Shown here piece by piece: positions 16,464 to 24,932 of a stretch of 64,000 bases of DNA. The number at the start of each line of letters is the position of its first letter. The stretch's first letter is position 1. Location: NCBI GenBank assembly GCA_052318935.1, contig JBQRKO010000001.1; one strand, given 5' to 3'. The notes under the pieces were generated by a model. It was given only the letters and a program-made list of their open reading frames with translations. It searched no databases and was not told the origin of the DNA. This DNA is from Niallia sp052318935 (GTDB lineage Bacteria > Bacillota > Bacilli > Bacillales > Cytobacillaceae). The position numbers were made by a program, and so were the translations under genes.

Positions 16464-17012
16464 TTATGGACGCTTTTCCCTAGGCTCTGTAACACCTATA
16501 ATATTTATTGTATTCGCATTATCAATTGCTTTAATTACTCCATTCGAAATCTCCTCGTGTGTCAACCATCTCGAATAATTATTTTCAATAATAAAACCTA
16601 GCTGTACGATTCTATAAAAACAATTAGCTGGTACTTTAATATTTCTCTTAATGTTTAATAAATCTGAACTACTTCCTAAAATATGAAGTAAAGTCCACTG
16701 GTTATGGTTTATAGAATTGTGTTTTAAAATAATTTCCAGTGCATTTTTCGCGTAAGAGTGTATCCAAGCAATCAGTAAATCAATCTCACCGTTTTTATTA
16801 ATGATAAATTCCATTTTTTCATTAAGCTCGTTTTCATTTTGATAATCAACCAAAATTGGTGTAATCAAACAATCATTTTCAGCTCTTTCTATGAGACGCT
16901 TCATTTTTTCTGGGTTTCGACCAATTACAGATACGTGATATCCGTTGTTCATTAACCATAAAGATACATTTGATAACATTCCTGTACCACCAACTACTAA
17001 AGCGTGTTTCAT
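16464..17012 (-). CDS. Rossmann-fold short-chain dehydrogenase-like protein
   Basis: The N-terminus MKHALVVGGTGMLSNVSLWLMNNGYHVSVIGRN (in part) is a GxGxxG-type NAD(P)-binding motif of the atypical or extended SDR kind. IDLLIAWIHSYAKNALE follows at the NAG-motif position. At 182 residues it is short and lacks a YxxxK catalytic pair, so it may be a binding or regulatory homologue. It lies 4 bp after the DUF2867 gene on the same strand, so the two form an operon. SDR plus DUF2867 proteins are often fused as epimerase-DUF2867 in other bacteria, which supports a joint role in NAD(P)-linked chemistry. Confidence 0.7.
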   Translation of the reverse strand: MKHALVVGGTGMLSNVSLWLMNNGYHVSVIGRNPEKMKRLIERAENDCLITPILVDYQNENELNEKMEFIINKNGEIDLLIAWIHSYAKNALEIILKHNSINHNQWTLLHILGSSSDLLNIKRNIKVPANCFYRIVQLGFIIENNYSRWLTHEEISNGVIKAIDNANTINIIGVTEPREKRP

Positions 17013-17016
17013 GCTA

Positions 17017-17541
17017 TCACATCCTGTTTATATTTAGTATCATATTCTTTAACAGGACAGGGACGAGGAATTTGTGAATTTTACTTATCATAAAAAAATA
17101 CAGTCTTCCTAACCAATTATTCATATAAACTACAGTCGATACCGTTACATATGTTGATCCATTCCCTTCGTTTAATAAAATGGACATACGAAAATTCAAA
17201 TGACGATCATCTTCCCCTAGCAATATTTCATTAGATGAACGATTCTTGACATGAAATATTCCCGTATTGCTTCCCTGCTCAAATGTCATATTTTGTACTT
17301 CAAACCGATTAGATGTCTTTAACCCAATAAGCCTAACTATTTTATCTCGCACCATCATTAAATGAGAAACCCAAGAAGGAACAGAAGTGAAAAACAACCG
17401 CGTTATTGTATCTACATCAAAATCTGCCTTATCAGGTAGTAGAGCCTTATATGCATCTGAATAATGTTTATAAGTAAAAGCTTGGCTTGCCAAGGAATTT
17501 TTAGGAATGGACACCTCTTCTATAACATATTTTTTCATCAT
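17017..17541 (-). CDS. DUF2867 domain protein
   Basis: The start is taken at ATG 17541 (MMKKYVIEEVSIPKNS), downstream of a GGAGAAGGAG ribosome site; the frame extends to 17577. The ~174-residue product matches DUF2867 by its DADFDVDTITRLFFTSVPSWVSHLM-like N-terminus and hydrophobic C-terminal tail (LYFFMISKIHKFLVPVLLKNML). The biochemical function of the family is unknown; a START/SRPBCC-like lipid or small-molecule pocket is often suggested. It is the first gene of a two-gene operon with the SDR-like gene at 16464. Confidence 0.7.
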   Translation of the reverse strand: MMKKYVIEEVSIPKNSLASQAFTYKHYSDAYKALLPDKADFDVDTITRLFFTSVPSWVSHLMMVRDKIVRLIGLKTSNRFEVQNMTFEQGSNTGIFHVKNRSSNEILLGEDDRHLNFRMSILLNEGNGSTYVTVSTVVYMNNWLGRLYFFMISKIHKFLVPVLLKNMILNINRM

Positions 17542-17710
17542 TTCACTTTCACTCCTTCTCCTTTTTGACTTTACCACTTATGTTTTCAGTGTGAAACCTA
17601 TTCATTTACTTATTATAATTTTGGAGTGAATACAATTTCAAAAAATAGAATAGATTATTTGCATATTCAATAAAAAAGCCCCTATATGTACGGACTTTTC
17701 CTTTCTTATC

Positions 17711-17890
17711 TTACTCAAAATATAAAAATTGCTCCATTTCTTTAGGGCTTAAATCGTTTGGTTCGATACCTTTAGCTTTACAATACTCTCCTAATGCTCT
17801 AATCTTTACTTTTGGTGCTTCTGAACTTGGTGGAAAGGCAAATACACCATTGGGAAAAGCATTGCCGAATCTTTCAATATCTCTTTGCAC
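17711..17890 (-). CDS. Small conserved-looking protein, 59 aa
   Basis: A GTG at 17890 preceded by AGGAG (10 nt) opens a frame reading MQRDIERFGNAFPNGVFAFP and ending PKEMEQFLYFE. The sense frame also runs upstream of the GTG (CTKSRSDAK), so the native start may be further 5' and lost. Low-complexity free, soluble, with codon use like its neighbours. It follows the 79-residue ORF by 19 bp on the same strand. Family unrecognised. Confidence 0.5.
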   Translation of the reverse strand: MQRDIERFGNAFPNGVFAFPPSSEAPKVKIRALGEYCKAKGIEPNDLSPKEMEQFLYFE

Positions 17891-17909
17891 CTTAGCATCA
17901 CTCCTAGAC

Positions 17910-18149
17910 TTAGTGCAACCAATTGAAAGTCCATCCGTAATCAGGCAAATACTTAGTTTTCTTTATTTCTTCTTTACCTACTTTTCGGAAAAAAAACATA
18001 GTCTTTTCTTTTGTATGATATTTTCTCAGCATATTATCGATCTCTTTCTTTGTTACTCTAAATATTATTTCATAAATAGATTGTCCTTTCGTTATATACA
18101 GGAAAAACATCTTTTTATTTGATGGAACGATAGCTTTTCCCTTTAGCAT
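17910..18149 (-). CDS. Hypothetical protein, 79 aa
   Basis: A basic, beta/alpha-looking small protein (KMFFLYITKGQSIYEIIFRV, then TKKEIDNMLRKYHTKEKTMFF). No clear ribosome site precedes ATG 18149; the nearest GAAAGGA is too far. It may therefore be the 3' part of a longer decayed gene. The 59-residue ORF follows directly and could be translationally coupled. No family recognised. Confidence 0.35.
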   Translation of the reverse strand: MLKGKAIVPSNKKMFFLYITKGQSIYEIIFRVTKKEIDNMLRKYHTKEKTMFFFRKVGKEEIKKTKYLPDYGWTFNWLH

Positions 18150-18247
18150 TAACGAGAATATGATCCTTTCTTTTTTTGGTAAGAGCCTGCACTTGGCCCT
18201 TGTAGGTCAAAAAAGGCAGAAGGACTTATAACTGAACTTTTAATCTA

Positions 18248-18991
18248 TTAAATAAACCCACCATTAACTCGAATTGTTTGACCTGTTATCCATTGTGATT
18301 GCTTGCTTACTAGAAATGCTATGACATCCGTGATATCTTCTGGTTCACCAATGCGGTTAAAAGCATTCAACTTCTTTATCCCTTCAATTTGTTGCTCAGA
18401 TTTGCCAAATGTGAAAAGCGCTGTGTTAACTGGCCCTGGTGCAACTGCATTGATTGTGATTTGTTTAGGTCCAAATTCTTTTGCAAGCTGTCTTGTGAAT
18501 TGTTCAACAGCTCCTTTTGTTCCAGCATAGACACTGTAGGAAGGGAACATCTGCCCGTTTACAGAAGTGGATAAATTCACAATACGCCCCTCTTTCTCCA
18601 TATGCTTCATTGCCAATTGACAAGCGAAGAAAGTACCTTTTGCATTAATAGCAAAATGCTGGTCAAAATCTGCTTCTGTCACTTCTAAAAGAGGTTTGTT
18701 TACCATTAAACCAGCATTATTAACTAAAATATCTAATTTTCCGAAAGCACGAATAGTTCCAGCGAATAAGTTTTCAAGATCACTTATATTACCAATATCT
18801 GCTTTTAATGCAATCGCTTCCCCGCCTTTCTCTTGAATGCTTTTTACAACTTCGTCTGCTTTTTTGCGACTACTGGAATAATTAACTACAACCTTAGCTC
18901 CTAAACTTGCTAATTGTTCAGCTATTGCCCTTCCTATTCCTCTTGAAGACCCTGTCACAATCGCTACTTTTCCGCTTATATTTGTCGTCAT
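18248..18991 (-). CDS. SDR family NAD(P)-dependent oxidoreductase
   Basis: A classical 247-residue short-chain dehydrogenase: cofactor motif TGSSRGIG (residues 13-20), NNAG at about 90, catalytic serine in NLSTSV and the Tyr-x3-Lys pair in YAGTKGAVEQF. The C-terminal ITGQTIRVNGGFI is the usual SDR ending. An arginine after the glycine motif and VVNYSSSRKKAD favour NADPH, as in FabG-like ketoreductases. The TetR gene lies 42 bp upstream on the same strand, so the SDR is its probable target. Substrate unknown. Confidence 0.88.
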   Translation of the reverse strand: MTTNISGKVAIVTGSSRGIGRAIAEQLASLGAKVVVNYSSSRKKADEVVKSIQEKGGEAIALKADIGNISDLENLFAGTIRAFGKLDILVNNAGLMVNKPLLEVTEADFDQHFAINAKGTFFACQLAMKHMEKEGRIVNLSTSVNGQMFPSYSVYAGTKGAVEQFTRQLAKEFGPKQITINAVAPGPVNTALFTFGKSEQQIEGIKKLNAFNRIGEPEDITDVIAFLVSKQSQWITGQTIRVNGGFI

Positions 18992-19033
18992 GTATAATCC
19001 CTTCTTTCTCTTATTTTTGTTGCTTACCGGATT

Positions 19034-19633
19034 TTATACTTTTTTAAAGCCTTCTTTTATTAAATCCCATACTTGATCGAACTCTTCATTAATTGTTTTG
19101 CTCTTCCATTCATACGCATGAGAAGGATGATGAAATCTTGCCGTTGCGAAAAAAATAGATCGTGCTAACTTATTTTTATCCTTTACTTCTTTTATGATAT
19201 TTGCATTAATCCCTTTTTCGATGACGAAGATTAATTGTTCGATAATGCAATTAACGTGATGTTGAATAAGAGCAGCTGATTCAGCTGTCACTTCTGCATA
19301 CATTTCAAACATTTCTTCATCATTTAGGGCATGATTTTGCTTAAGAGAAATTAAGTGAAGTAAATATGTTTTCAATAATTCTTCTGAATCTGCTGCTTCA
19401 GAATTGATGAGAGCTTGCAGAGGAGCAATAATTTCTTCTTCCAACCATCTCTCTGTTACAGCTTCTCTTAATACGGTTTTACTGGAATAATGTCTATAAA
19501 TCGTTCCATGACTTACATTTAACAATTTTGCTATATCAGTTACAGATGTTTTTTTCGGTCCATAGTGACGAAATGTTTTTTCGGCTGCATCTAGAATGTC
19601 TTTTTTACTTAAAATAGTATTTTTCTTTTCCAT
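19034..19633 (-). CDS. TetR family regulator
   Basis: N-terminal TetR domain with KKDILDAAEKTFRHYGPKKT and the recognition segment LLNVSHGTIYRHYSSK. The ATG at 19633 (MEKKNTILSKKD) gives 199 residues and fits homologues; the frame runs on to 19702. Its ribosome site is odd: GGAGGTG (19660-19666) is about 26 nt away, but a perfect 8-bp hairpin (19637-19655) fills the gap and would bring the effective spacing to about 9 nt. A large inverted repeat at 19687-19728 surrounds the likely -10 box, indicating autoregulation. It likely controls the SDR gene downstream. Confidence 0.82.
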   Translation of the reverse strand: MEKKNTILSKKDILDAAEKTFRHYGPKKTSVTDIAKLLNVSHGTIYRHYSSKTVLREAVTERWLEEEIIAPLQALINSEAADSEELLKTYLLHLISLKQNHALNDEEMFEMYAEVTAESAALIQHHVNCIIEQLIFVIEKGINANIIKEVKDKNKLARSIFFATARFHHPSHAYEWKSKTINEEFDQVWDLIKEGFKKV

Positions 19634-19636
19634 AAT

Positions 19637-19666
19637 CAGCAATAAAATATTGCTGCTCTCACCTCC
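19637..19666 (-). promoter_or_regulatory. Ribosome site separated from the start by a hairpin
   Basis: On the minus strand GGAGGTG (19666-19660) is followed by the hairpin CAGCAATA, loop TTT, TATTGCTG (19655-19637), then ATT and ATG at 19633. Folding brings the Shine-Dalgarno to normal distance. It decides the start and may make translation structure-dependent. Confidence 0.5.
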
Positions 19667-19686
19667 TGATTTGAGATTAACATAAC

Positions 19687-19728
19687 AAATAACAAATGAC
19701 AAATATTATAATTTGTAATTTGTTATTT
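19687..19728. promoter_or_regulatory. TetR-type operator overlapping the promoter
   Basis: Two 18-bp arms (19687-19704 and 19711-19728) match at 17 of 18 positions as an inverted repeat. The 6-bp spacer reads TATAAT on the minus strand, the presumed -10 box. A dimeric repressor here would shut off the TetR/SDR transcript. Confidence 0.7.
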
Positions 19729-19808
19729 GGATTTTTAAAGTAATTCTTTTCCTTAGCTGTGATACTATCTTTATTTACATAGAGACAAATTATTGTATAC
19801 AAAAAAAA

Positions 19809-19830
19809 GCCCGGATAACTTTATCCGAGC
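19809..19830 (-). terminator. Terminator of the GH18 gene
   Basis: A GC-rich stem with CGGATAA pairing to TTATCCG, preceded by eight A residues (T-run on the minus strand), lies 27 bp after the stop at 19857. Confidence 0.75.
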
Positions 19831-19856
19831 ATTAGATGAAACGATATTTAAACTTA

Positions 19857-21374
19857 TTATTGATTAAAATGAAAAATATCCCAAATATCTGGAGTTTCAG
19901 AACCAATATACCATGCTGCAGCTCCAGCTAAATGATTTTGTTTTACAATATTTAGCCTAAGTTCTAGTGACTGTTTGTCTTCAACCCATATTTGATGTTT
20001 TTCTCCATTCGCAATGAATTCAACATAATTTTGGGAAGCTTTTTCATCCCATACTTCCTGCAAGCCATTTGCAGCAATAATTTGGTTCACTTCGGTCATT
20101 GTTCGGTCTATACTTTTTACTTTATTAGTGGATAAATTGGTAACCCATTCTCTTGTAAAAAATGGGACACCAAGAATGATTTTATGAGATGGTACATCGC
20201 TCATCAACAGTTGAATTCCTTCTTCAACCCAAGGCAAGGTAGCAACCGAACCTGACTGAGTTCCTCCTGACCAATACTCATCATAACCCATCATAATAAT
20301 GTAATCAGCTATCTTTCCAAGTTCCTTGCGATCAAAACTCCCTGACCAAAATGGATCGTTGTTTGTACGGGTAACATCTACAGAAACTACAATTCCAGAG
20401 GGTTTAAGAGCAGTTTTTAGCTCACTAATAAATAGGACAAAATCTTGTTTGTTTTTTATATCTATGTTTTCAAAATCTACATTTATTCCATCACTATTGC
20501 TTTGGATCAAGGAATCACGTAATGTTAAAACAAGCTTTTGGCGATTTTGAGGATTGCTTATGATTGAATCCGTTAAAACTGGATCAAATTTATTTCCAAG
20601 CAACGGCCATACTTGTTTTCCTGATGCGTGTGCAGCTTGAACGTACTTAGCATTGGCAGAAACAGTCACTACATTTTCTGAACTATTTAACGAAAACCAA
20701 CGTGGTGATACTACCTCTAGATTTTTTTTATTTTGCAATTGTTGGATGTAGCTTTCTGTCGTTCCATTATAATTCCATCCCATAATGATACGGTCTTTAG
20801 TTGACGCTTGAACAAGGGACTTTTTAATCCATCCTTTTTTTCCGCCAAGTAATTGAACTTGGTAATAATAAATCGGAATTTTAATTTTTTTCCCAATCGT
20901 AAGTTTTGTCGTACGGAGAGAATTTACCTTTGTTAAATCATTTACGATTACACTGTATTTACGAGAAATTTTCCATAATGTATCTCCAGAAACAACTGTG
21001 TGAGTAGTATATTTCTGTGGAATTTTTAATTTTTGGCCAACGGTAATGTGCGTAGTTTTTAGTTTGTTTACTTTTTGTATTTCACTTACTGTTGTTCCAT
21101 ATTGATTTGCAATAATCCATAATGTGTTGCCAGCAACAACTGTATGAGTAATCGAACTTGTAGAATCCCCTGCGACTGAAGTGATAATTGGATATTCTTC
21201 CCCTTTGTTCAGCACAGTTAATATTTGTGAACTTAATTTTGCTGAACTATATACATTGACTTTGTCTACTTTGACAGAACCAATAGTTAGAGAATTAGAG
21301 ACTGCCACTCCTTTGCTAGGTAGAAGGCTTGCTACTATTAAAAAAATAATTAAAAAACTAAAAATCTTTTTCAC
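19857..21374 (-). CDS. Glycoside hydrolase family 18 protein with SH3b and two LysM domains
   Basis: The 505-residue exported protein has a signal peptide at about residues 1-26. An SH3b half domain (36-66, VNVYSSAKLSSQILTVLNKG) is followed by LysM 1 (76-119) and LysM 2 (124-167), then the missing second half of the SH3b (169-188, QVQLLGGKKGWIKKSLV). The GH18 barrel runs from about 194, with the catalytic DGINVDFE motif (acid E302). It resembles the YaaH/SleL/YdhD group of spore cortex or peptidoglycan N-acetylglucosaminidases. The LysM pair appears inserted inside the SH3b domain, an uncommon arrangement. Single gene with its own terminator. Confidence 0.85.
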   Translation of the reverse strand: MKKIFSFLIIFLIVASLLPSKGVAVSNSLTIGSVKVDKVNVYSSAKLSSQILTVLNKGEEYPIITSVAGDSTSSITHTVVAGNTLWIIANQYGTTVSEIQKVNKLKTTHITVGQKLKIPQKYTTHTVVSGDTLWKISRKYSVIVNDLTKVNSLRTTKLTIGKKIKIPIYYYQVQLLGGKKGWIKKSLVQASTKDRIIMGWNYNGTTESYIQQLQNKKNLEVVSPRWFSLNSSENVVTVSANAKYVQAAHASGKQVWPLLGNKFDPVLTDSIISNPQNRQKLVLTLRDSLIQSNSDGINVDFENIDIKNKQDFVLFISELKTALKPSGIVVSVDVTRTNNDPFWSGSFDRKELGKIADYIIMMGYDEYWSGGTQSGSVATLPWVEEGIQLLMSDVPSHKIILGVPFFTREWVTNLSTNKVKSIDRTMTEVNQIIAANGLQEVWDEKASQNYVEFIANGEKHQIWVEDKQSLELRLNIVKQNHLAGAAAWYIGSETPDIWDIFHFNQ

Positions 21375-21423
21375 TATTAAACTGTTCCTCCTATTTTTCT
21401 ATCTGCACATAAGATATATAATA

Positions 21424-21730
21424 CTATCTTAATTTACTGAAATAATAGTGGAACTTAGTGGTAAAATTAAAAAGATTAATTAATTGAAAGTAAGCAATAG
21501 TCTTATTTCCCTGCATAATAAGAGAAACAAACTTCTTCCAATTTTTAACGGCTAATCCGTCGCTCGAAGACAGCGTATAGATCCAATTCTTCTTTTTCAT
21601 AAATCCGTATTCCATTGTCATTGCGTTTTATAAAAGGCATAATCCCTTCATTCTCATAATATCGCAAAATATGAATAGATTCCTTTTGCTTCGGATTGAC
21701 CGATTGTATAGCCCGTGTTTTAACCCCCAT
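21424..21730 (-). pseudogene. Decayed MerR-family regulator
   Basis: Frame 1 (21730-21545) keeps the MerR winged helix: IHILRYYENEGIMPFIKRNDNGIRIYEKEELDLY. A second frame (to 21424) reads WKKFVSLIMQGNKTIAYFQL, matching the MerR dimerisation region. The N-terminal helix is degenerate and at least one frameshift separates the parts. The remnant starts right at the stop of the SDR gene, an arrangement like the adhR-type MerR/SDR operons. Confidence 0.65.
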
Positions 21731-22471
21731 TTATAATTCTTGATTCGTTGGTCTTACAATCATTTCGTTTATAGCGGTATTTTCTGGTTGAGAAATGGCA
21801 TACTGGATTGCATTTGCAATAGCTTCAGGAGGTATTGCAATTTGCAAACCCTCCTCAATATTTTTTTTGATTTCTTCATTAGTAACAGTATTCACCAACT
21901 CTGTTGCCACCGCTCCAGGACAAATAATCGTCGTGCGAATATTATTTATTGCTTCTTCTTGTCTTAGAGCTTCTGTGATTGCTCGTACAGCAAACTTTGT
22001 ACCTGAGTAGACAGCCCATGACTTGTTTACGATATGTCCTGTAACCGAAGATACATCAATTATATGACCGCGTTTTTTGTTTCGCATGTATGGAAGAACA
22101 GCACCAATACCATAAAGTACACCTTTGATATTAACATCAATCATCTGGTCCCATTCCGCTACTTTTCTTTCGTGTAAATATGAAAGAGGCATGATGCCTG
22201 CATTGTTGATCAGCACATCAATTTGTCCAAAGGTATTAAAAGCAAAATGTGCAAGCTCTTCTACTTCCTTTTGGGAAGTTACATCTGTTACCTTGAATTC
22301 AGCTGTTCCACCTTGTTTGTTTATATTTTCCTTCAGGGCTTGTAATCGCTCCCTACGTCTAGCAGCAAGAACTACTTTAGCACCATTTTTGGCAAGCACT
22401 TTAGCTGTTGCTTCACCAATTCCACTAGATGCTCCTGTTAAAACGACTACTTTCCCTTTGATATTCAACAT
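21731..22471 (-). CDS. SDR family NAD(P)-dependent oxidoreductase
   Basis: The 246-residue classical SDR has TGASSGIGEATA at 13-24, NNAGIMPL at about 90, the serine in DVSSVTG and YSGTKFAVRAI (Tyr-x3-Lys). It ends in the group-typical IAIPPEAIANAIQYAISQPENTAINEMIVRPTNQ (in part), as in the YdfG/serine-dehydrogenase-like and clavaldehyde-dehydrogenase-like SDRs. RRRERLQAL after the second strand favours NADPH. AAAGGATGG precedes ATG 22471. The regulator that follows is a pseudogene, so its original MerR control is lost. Confidence 0.87.
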   Translation of the reverse strand: MLNIKGKVVVLTGASSGIGEATAKVLAKNGAKVVLAARRRERLQALKENINKQGGTAEFKVTDVTSQKEVEELAHFAFNTFGQIDVLINNAGIMPLSYLHERKVAEWDQMIDVNIKGVLYGIGAVLPYMRNKKRGHIIDVSSVTGHIVNKSWAVYSGTKFAVRAITEALRQEEAINNIRTTIICPGAVATELVNTVTNEEIKKNIEEGLQIAIPPEAIANAIQYAISQPENTAINEMIVRPTNQEL

Positions 22472-22693
22472 GTTTTTTCCATCCTTTCTTTCAGTAAGAT
22501 GCTGTTTATTATAATAGCTAGAGTTTACTCTAGGTCAAGAATTTTTTTGAAACCTTTCCATTTATTATATTAAATTGGGTATTTATGTAAGAAATGTGGC
22601 TGTACCCTATTTTGAAACAACATCAAAAAGCTTTTCCTCCTTTGTAGAGAAAAAGCTCACAATTCTTGGTATTCATGAATTAATAACGATTTT

Positions 22694-24370
22694 TCAAAAC
22701 TTCCCTGACCGAAAAATAGAGATAATTAGCCAAAAAAACATCAATCCTGCCACCACAAATCCGATTTCGATTGCTGGAATTTTCCATAGGATGGTGGATT
22801 GTCTGCTGATGGAGGATCCGACGATTAAGCCCACCATCAAAATGCTAAAGGCAAGCAACACGATGCTTAGCGATAAGCGATTGGAGATTTGATCCATCTT
22901 TTTTAATATCATATGTAATTCCGGAGTGGAAATTTCAAAACGAAGCTTCCCTTTTCTAATGGCCGTTGATAATTCTTTCATACTTTTTGGAAAAGTGGAC
23001 AGCAATTCTGCATAATCATTTAGATGGTGCCAGGCATTTTCCGCCAAGTTTTTTGGGTGGAATCGTTCTTTTGCCAACTGTTCAGCAAATGGTTCAGCTA
23101 ACCCCATAATATTGCAGCTCGGATCAAGAAACTCGACAATTCCTTCTAACGTCATAAGCGACTTTCCTAGAATCATTAATTCAGCTGGTATTTGAATTTG
23201 ATGACGTTGGGCAATTTGAAAAAAATCGTGAATGATTTCACCAAAACTTACTTGACTAAGGGGAATATCGTAGTACTTGTCCCGCATTTTTTCAATATCG
23301 AACCGAATAGTAGGTAAGGTTATGTCATCAGGCAATATTCCCATTTGAGACAGAACCTTGATAATACTGTCATTGTTTCCTCTTTTTAATGAAATGACTA
23401 ACGAAACAAATTGGTATTTCATTTCTGTACTTAATTTGCCAACCATGCCGAAATCTAGTAAACCAATTTTTTCTCCTGGTAAAATAAGGATGTTTCCTGG
23501 GTGAGGATCACCGTGAAAGAAGCCGTATTCTAACATTTGCTGAAGAAGGCTGTTTGCAAATTTTTCGGCGACTTTTTTACGGTTATACCCCAATTCTTCC
23601 ATCCTTTTTAGATCATTGATTTTTATCCCGTCTAAAAACTCCATTGTTAACAATCTTTCGGTTGAATAATTCCAAAAAATAGCAGGTATATGGACAATTG
23701 CGCTCGATTTGAATTGTTTTCCTATTTTTTCTGCATTTCTTCCTTCAATTGTAAAATTCAATTCTTCTCGTAAAGAGCTGGAAAATTCATCGAGAAGCTC
23801 TGTTATTGGATATTTTTTCGTCCATTCTAGTTTGGATTTAGCTAATTGCAGCAGATCTTTTATTATTTCCAGATCCGTGTTAACAATTTTCGTAATATTT
23901 GGCCGCTGCACTTTTACCGCTACTTGTTCGCCTGTATGAAGGACGGCGAAATGCACTTGTCCAATGGATGCAGAAGCAATTGGTTCTTCACGAAATTCTG
24001 TAAAAATCCCAGCAATCGTTCCGCCTAAATCTGTTTGGATAATTTCGTTTACTTCCGCAAAAGAAAAAGGCGGTACATGATCCTGCAGCTTTTCTAATTC
24101 ATGGATAATATGTTCAGGAAAAAGGTCTCGTCTTGTGCTCATCACTTGCCCGAATTTAATAAAAGTAGGTCCTAGTTCTTCTAATACAATACGAATTCTT
24201 TCTCCTAATGTACGCCGATAAGAGGTTTGTGATTTCCGGATCTTTTTAATAATAGGAGAAAATGCCTCCGTTAAACCTAGGTCCTTTACCATATAGCCAA
24301 ATCCATTTCGAAGTAAAGCTCGAATAATCTCTTGGTAACGATGAGCATGCTTCATTCTTTTGCTGAACAT
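22694..24370 (-). CDS. UbiB/ADCK (ABC1) family atypical kinase
   Basis: The start is ATG 24370 (MFSKRMKHAHRYQEII), six bases after GGGAGGG; the TTG frame to 24385 lacks a site. The 558-residue protein has the UbiB signature KxGQ motif (FIKFGQVMSTRRDLFP), the VAVKVQRP lysine, HGDPHPGNIL catalytic loop and LLDFGMVG metal-binding loop. Two C-terminal membrane helices follow (LSIVLLAFSILMVGLIVG and a second at the end). Family members act in isoprenoid-lipid or quinone homeostasis at the membrane. It is preceded by a phasin-like gene 30 bp upstream, a pairing common in Bacillaceae. Confidence 0.9.
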   Translation of the reverse strand: MFSKRMKHAHRYQEIIRALLRNGFGYMVKDLGLTEAFSPIIKKIRKSQTSYRRTLGERIRIVLEELGPTFIKFGQVMSTRRDLFPEHIIHELEKLQDHVPPFSFAEVNEIIQTDLGGTIAGIFTEFREEPIASASIGQVHFAVLHTGEQVAVKVQRPNITKIVNTDLEIIKDLLQLAKSKLEWTKKYPITELLDEFSSSLREELNFTIEGRNAEKIGKQFKSSAIVHIPAIFWNYSTERLLTMEFLDGIKINDLKRMEELGYNRKKVAEKFANSLLQQMLEYGFFHGDPHPGNILILPGEKIGLLDFGMVGKLSTEMKYQFVSLVISLKRGNNDSIIKVLSQMGILPDDITLPTIRFDIEKMRDKYYDIPLSQVSFGEIIHDFFQIAQRHQIQIPAELMILGKSLMTLEGIVEFLDPSCNIMGLAEPFAEQLAKERFHPKNLAENAWHHLNDYAELLSTFPKSMKELSTAIRKGKLRFEISTPELHMILKKMDQISNRLSLSIVLLAFSILMVGLIVGSSISRQSTILWKIPAIEIGFVVAGLMFFWLIISIFRSGKF

Positions 24371-24400
24371 TTCCATCCCTCCCAAGATAACAAAAAATAA

Positions 24401-24694
24401 TTATTCACTCTTCTGCTCAAGCAAAGCGATTCTGCGCTCTAACTCTCGGTATTCTTCCATCGTAACAACATCCAACTCTTTTAGTGCTTGTTGAATTTTT
24501 GTTTTAATGATACCATCCATTTCTTTTTTTGTTTGTTGGCCTTTTTCTAATAATTGATTGACGATATCTTTTGATTCGTTTTTGCTAATTTCTCCTTTAG
24601 CTACAAGGTCATTCACAAGCTTTTCTACTTGCTCCTTACTGGCTGCAGCTACCCCGATTCCTAAAGAAATGAATTGATTGATGACGTTTTTCAT
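24401..24694 (-). CDS. Phasin-related coiled-coil protein
   Basis: The 97-residue helical protein begins MKNVINQFISLGIGVAAASK. It has the phasin/PhaF-like VEKLVNDLVAKGEISKNESK pattern and a C-terminal heptad tail (MEEYRELERRIALLEQKSE). Such small proteins regularly precede UbiB kinases in Gram-positive genomes. A granule- or membrane-surface role is inferred. AGGAGGGAAAAGGC precedes the ATG. Probably co-transcribed with the kinase. Confidence 0.75.
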   Translation of the reverse strand: MKNVINQFISLGIGVAAASKEQVEKLVNDLVAKGEISKNESKDIVNQLLEKGQQTKKEMDGIIKTKIQQALKELDVVTMEEYRELERRIALLEQKSE

Positions 24695-24932
24695 GCCTTT
24701 TCCCTCCTAGATTTCATCTTATTTTTTATTTTAATTCATTTGATTCAATATTTGAAATAATAAGACAGTTATTTTGAACGAATTAACTCAATTTTTATTT
24801 TCAGTTTTATGCTTATGTTTATTATATTACTCCTTATCAAAAGCATTCGTGCTTTTCCTTATCAAGAAAAGTATGATATCTGCATAATTGGGAAAATTAA
24901 TATTGAAGTAAAAATAGAAAGGAAGATCTGGA

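Noticed and set aside
17850..18122. 90-residue plus-strand hydrophobic ORF
   Set aside because: Opposite to two minus-strand ORFs with better start signals; its hydrophobic composition comes from reading T-rich complement.
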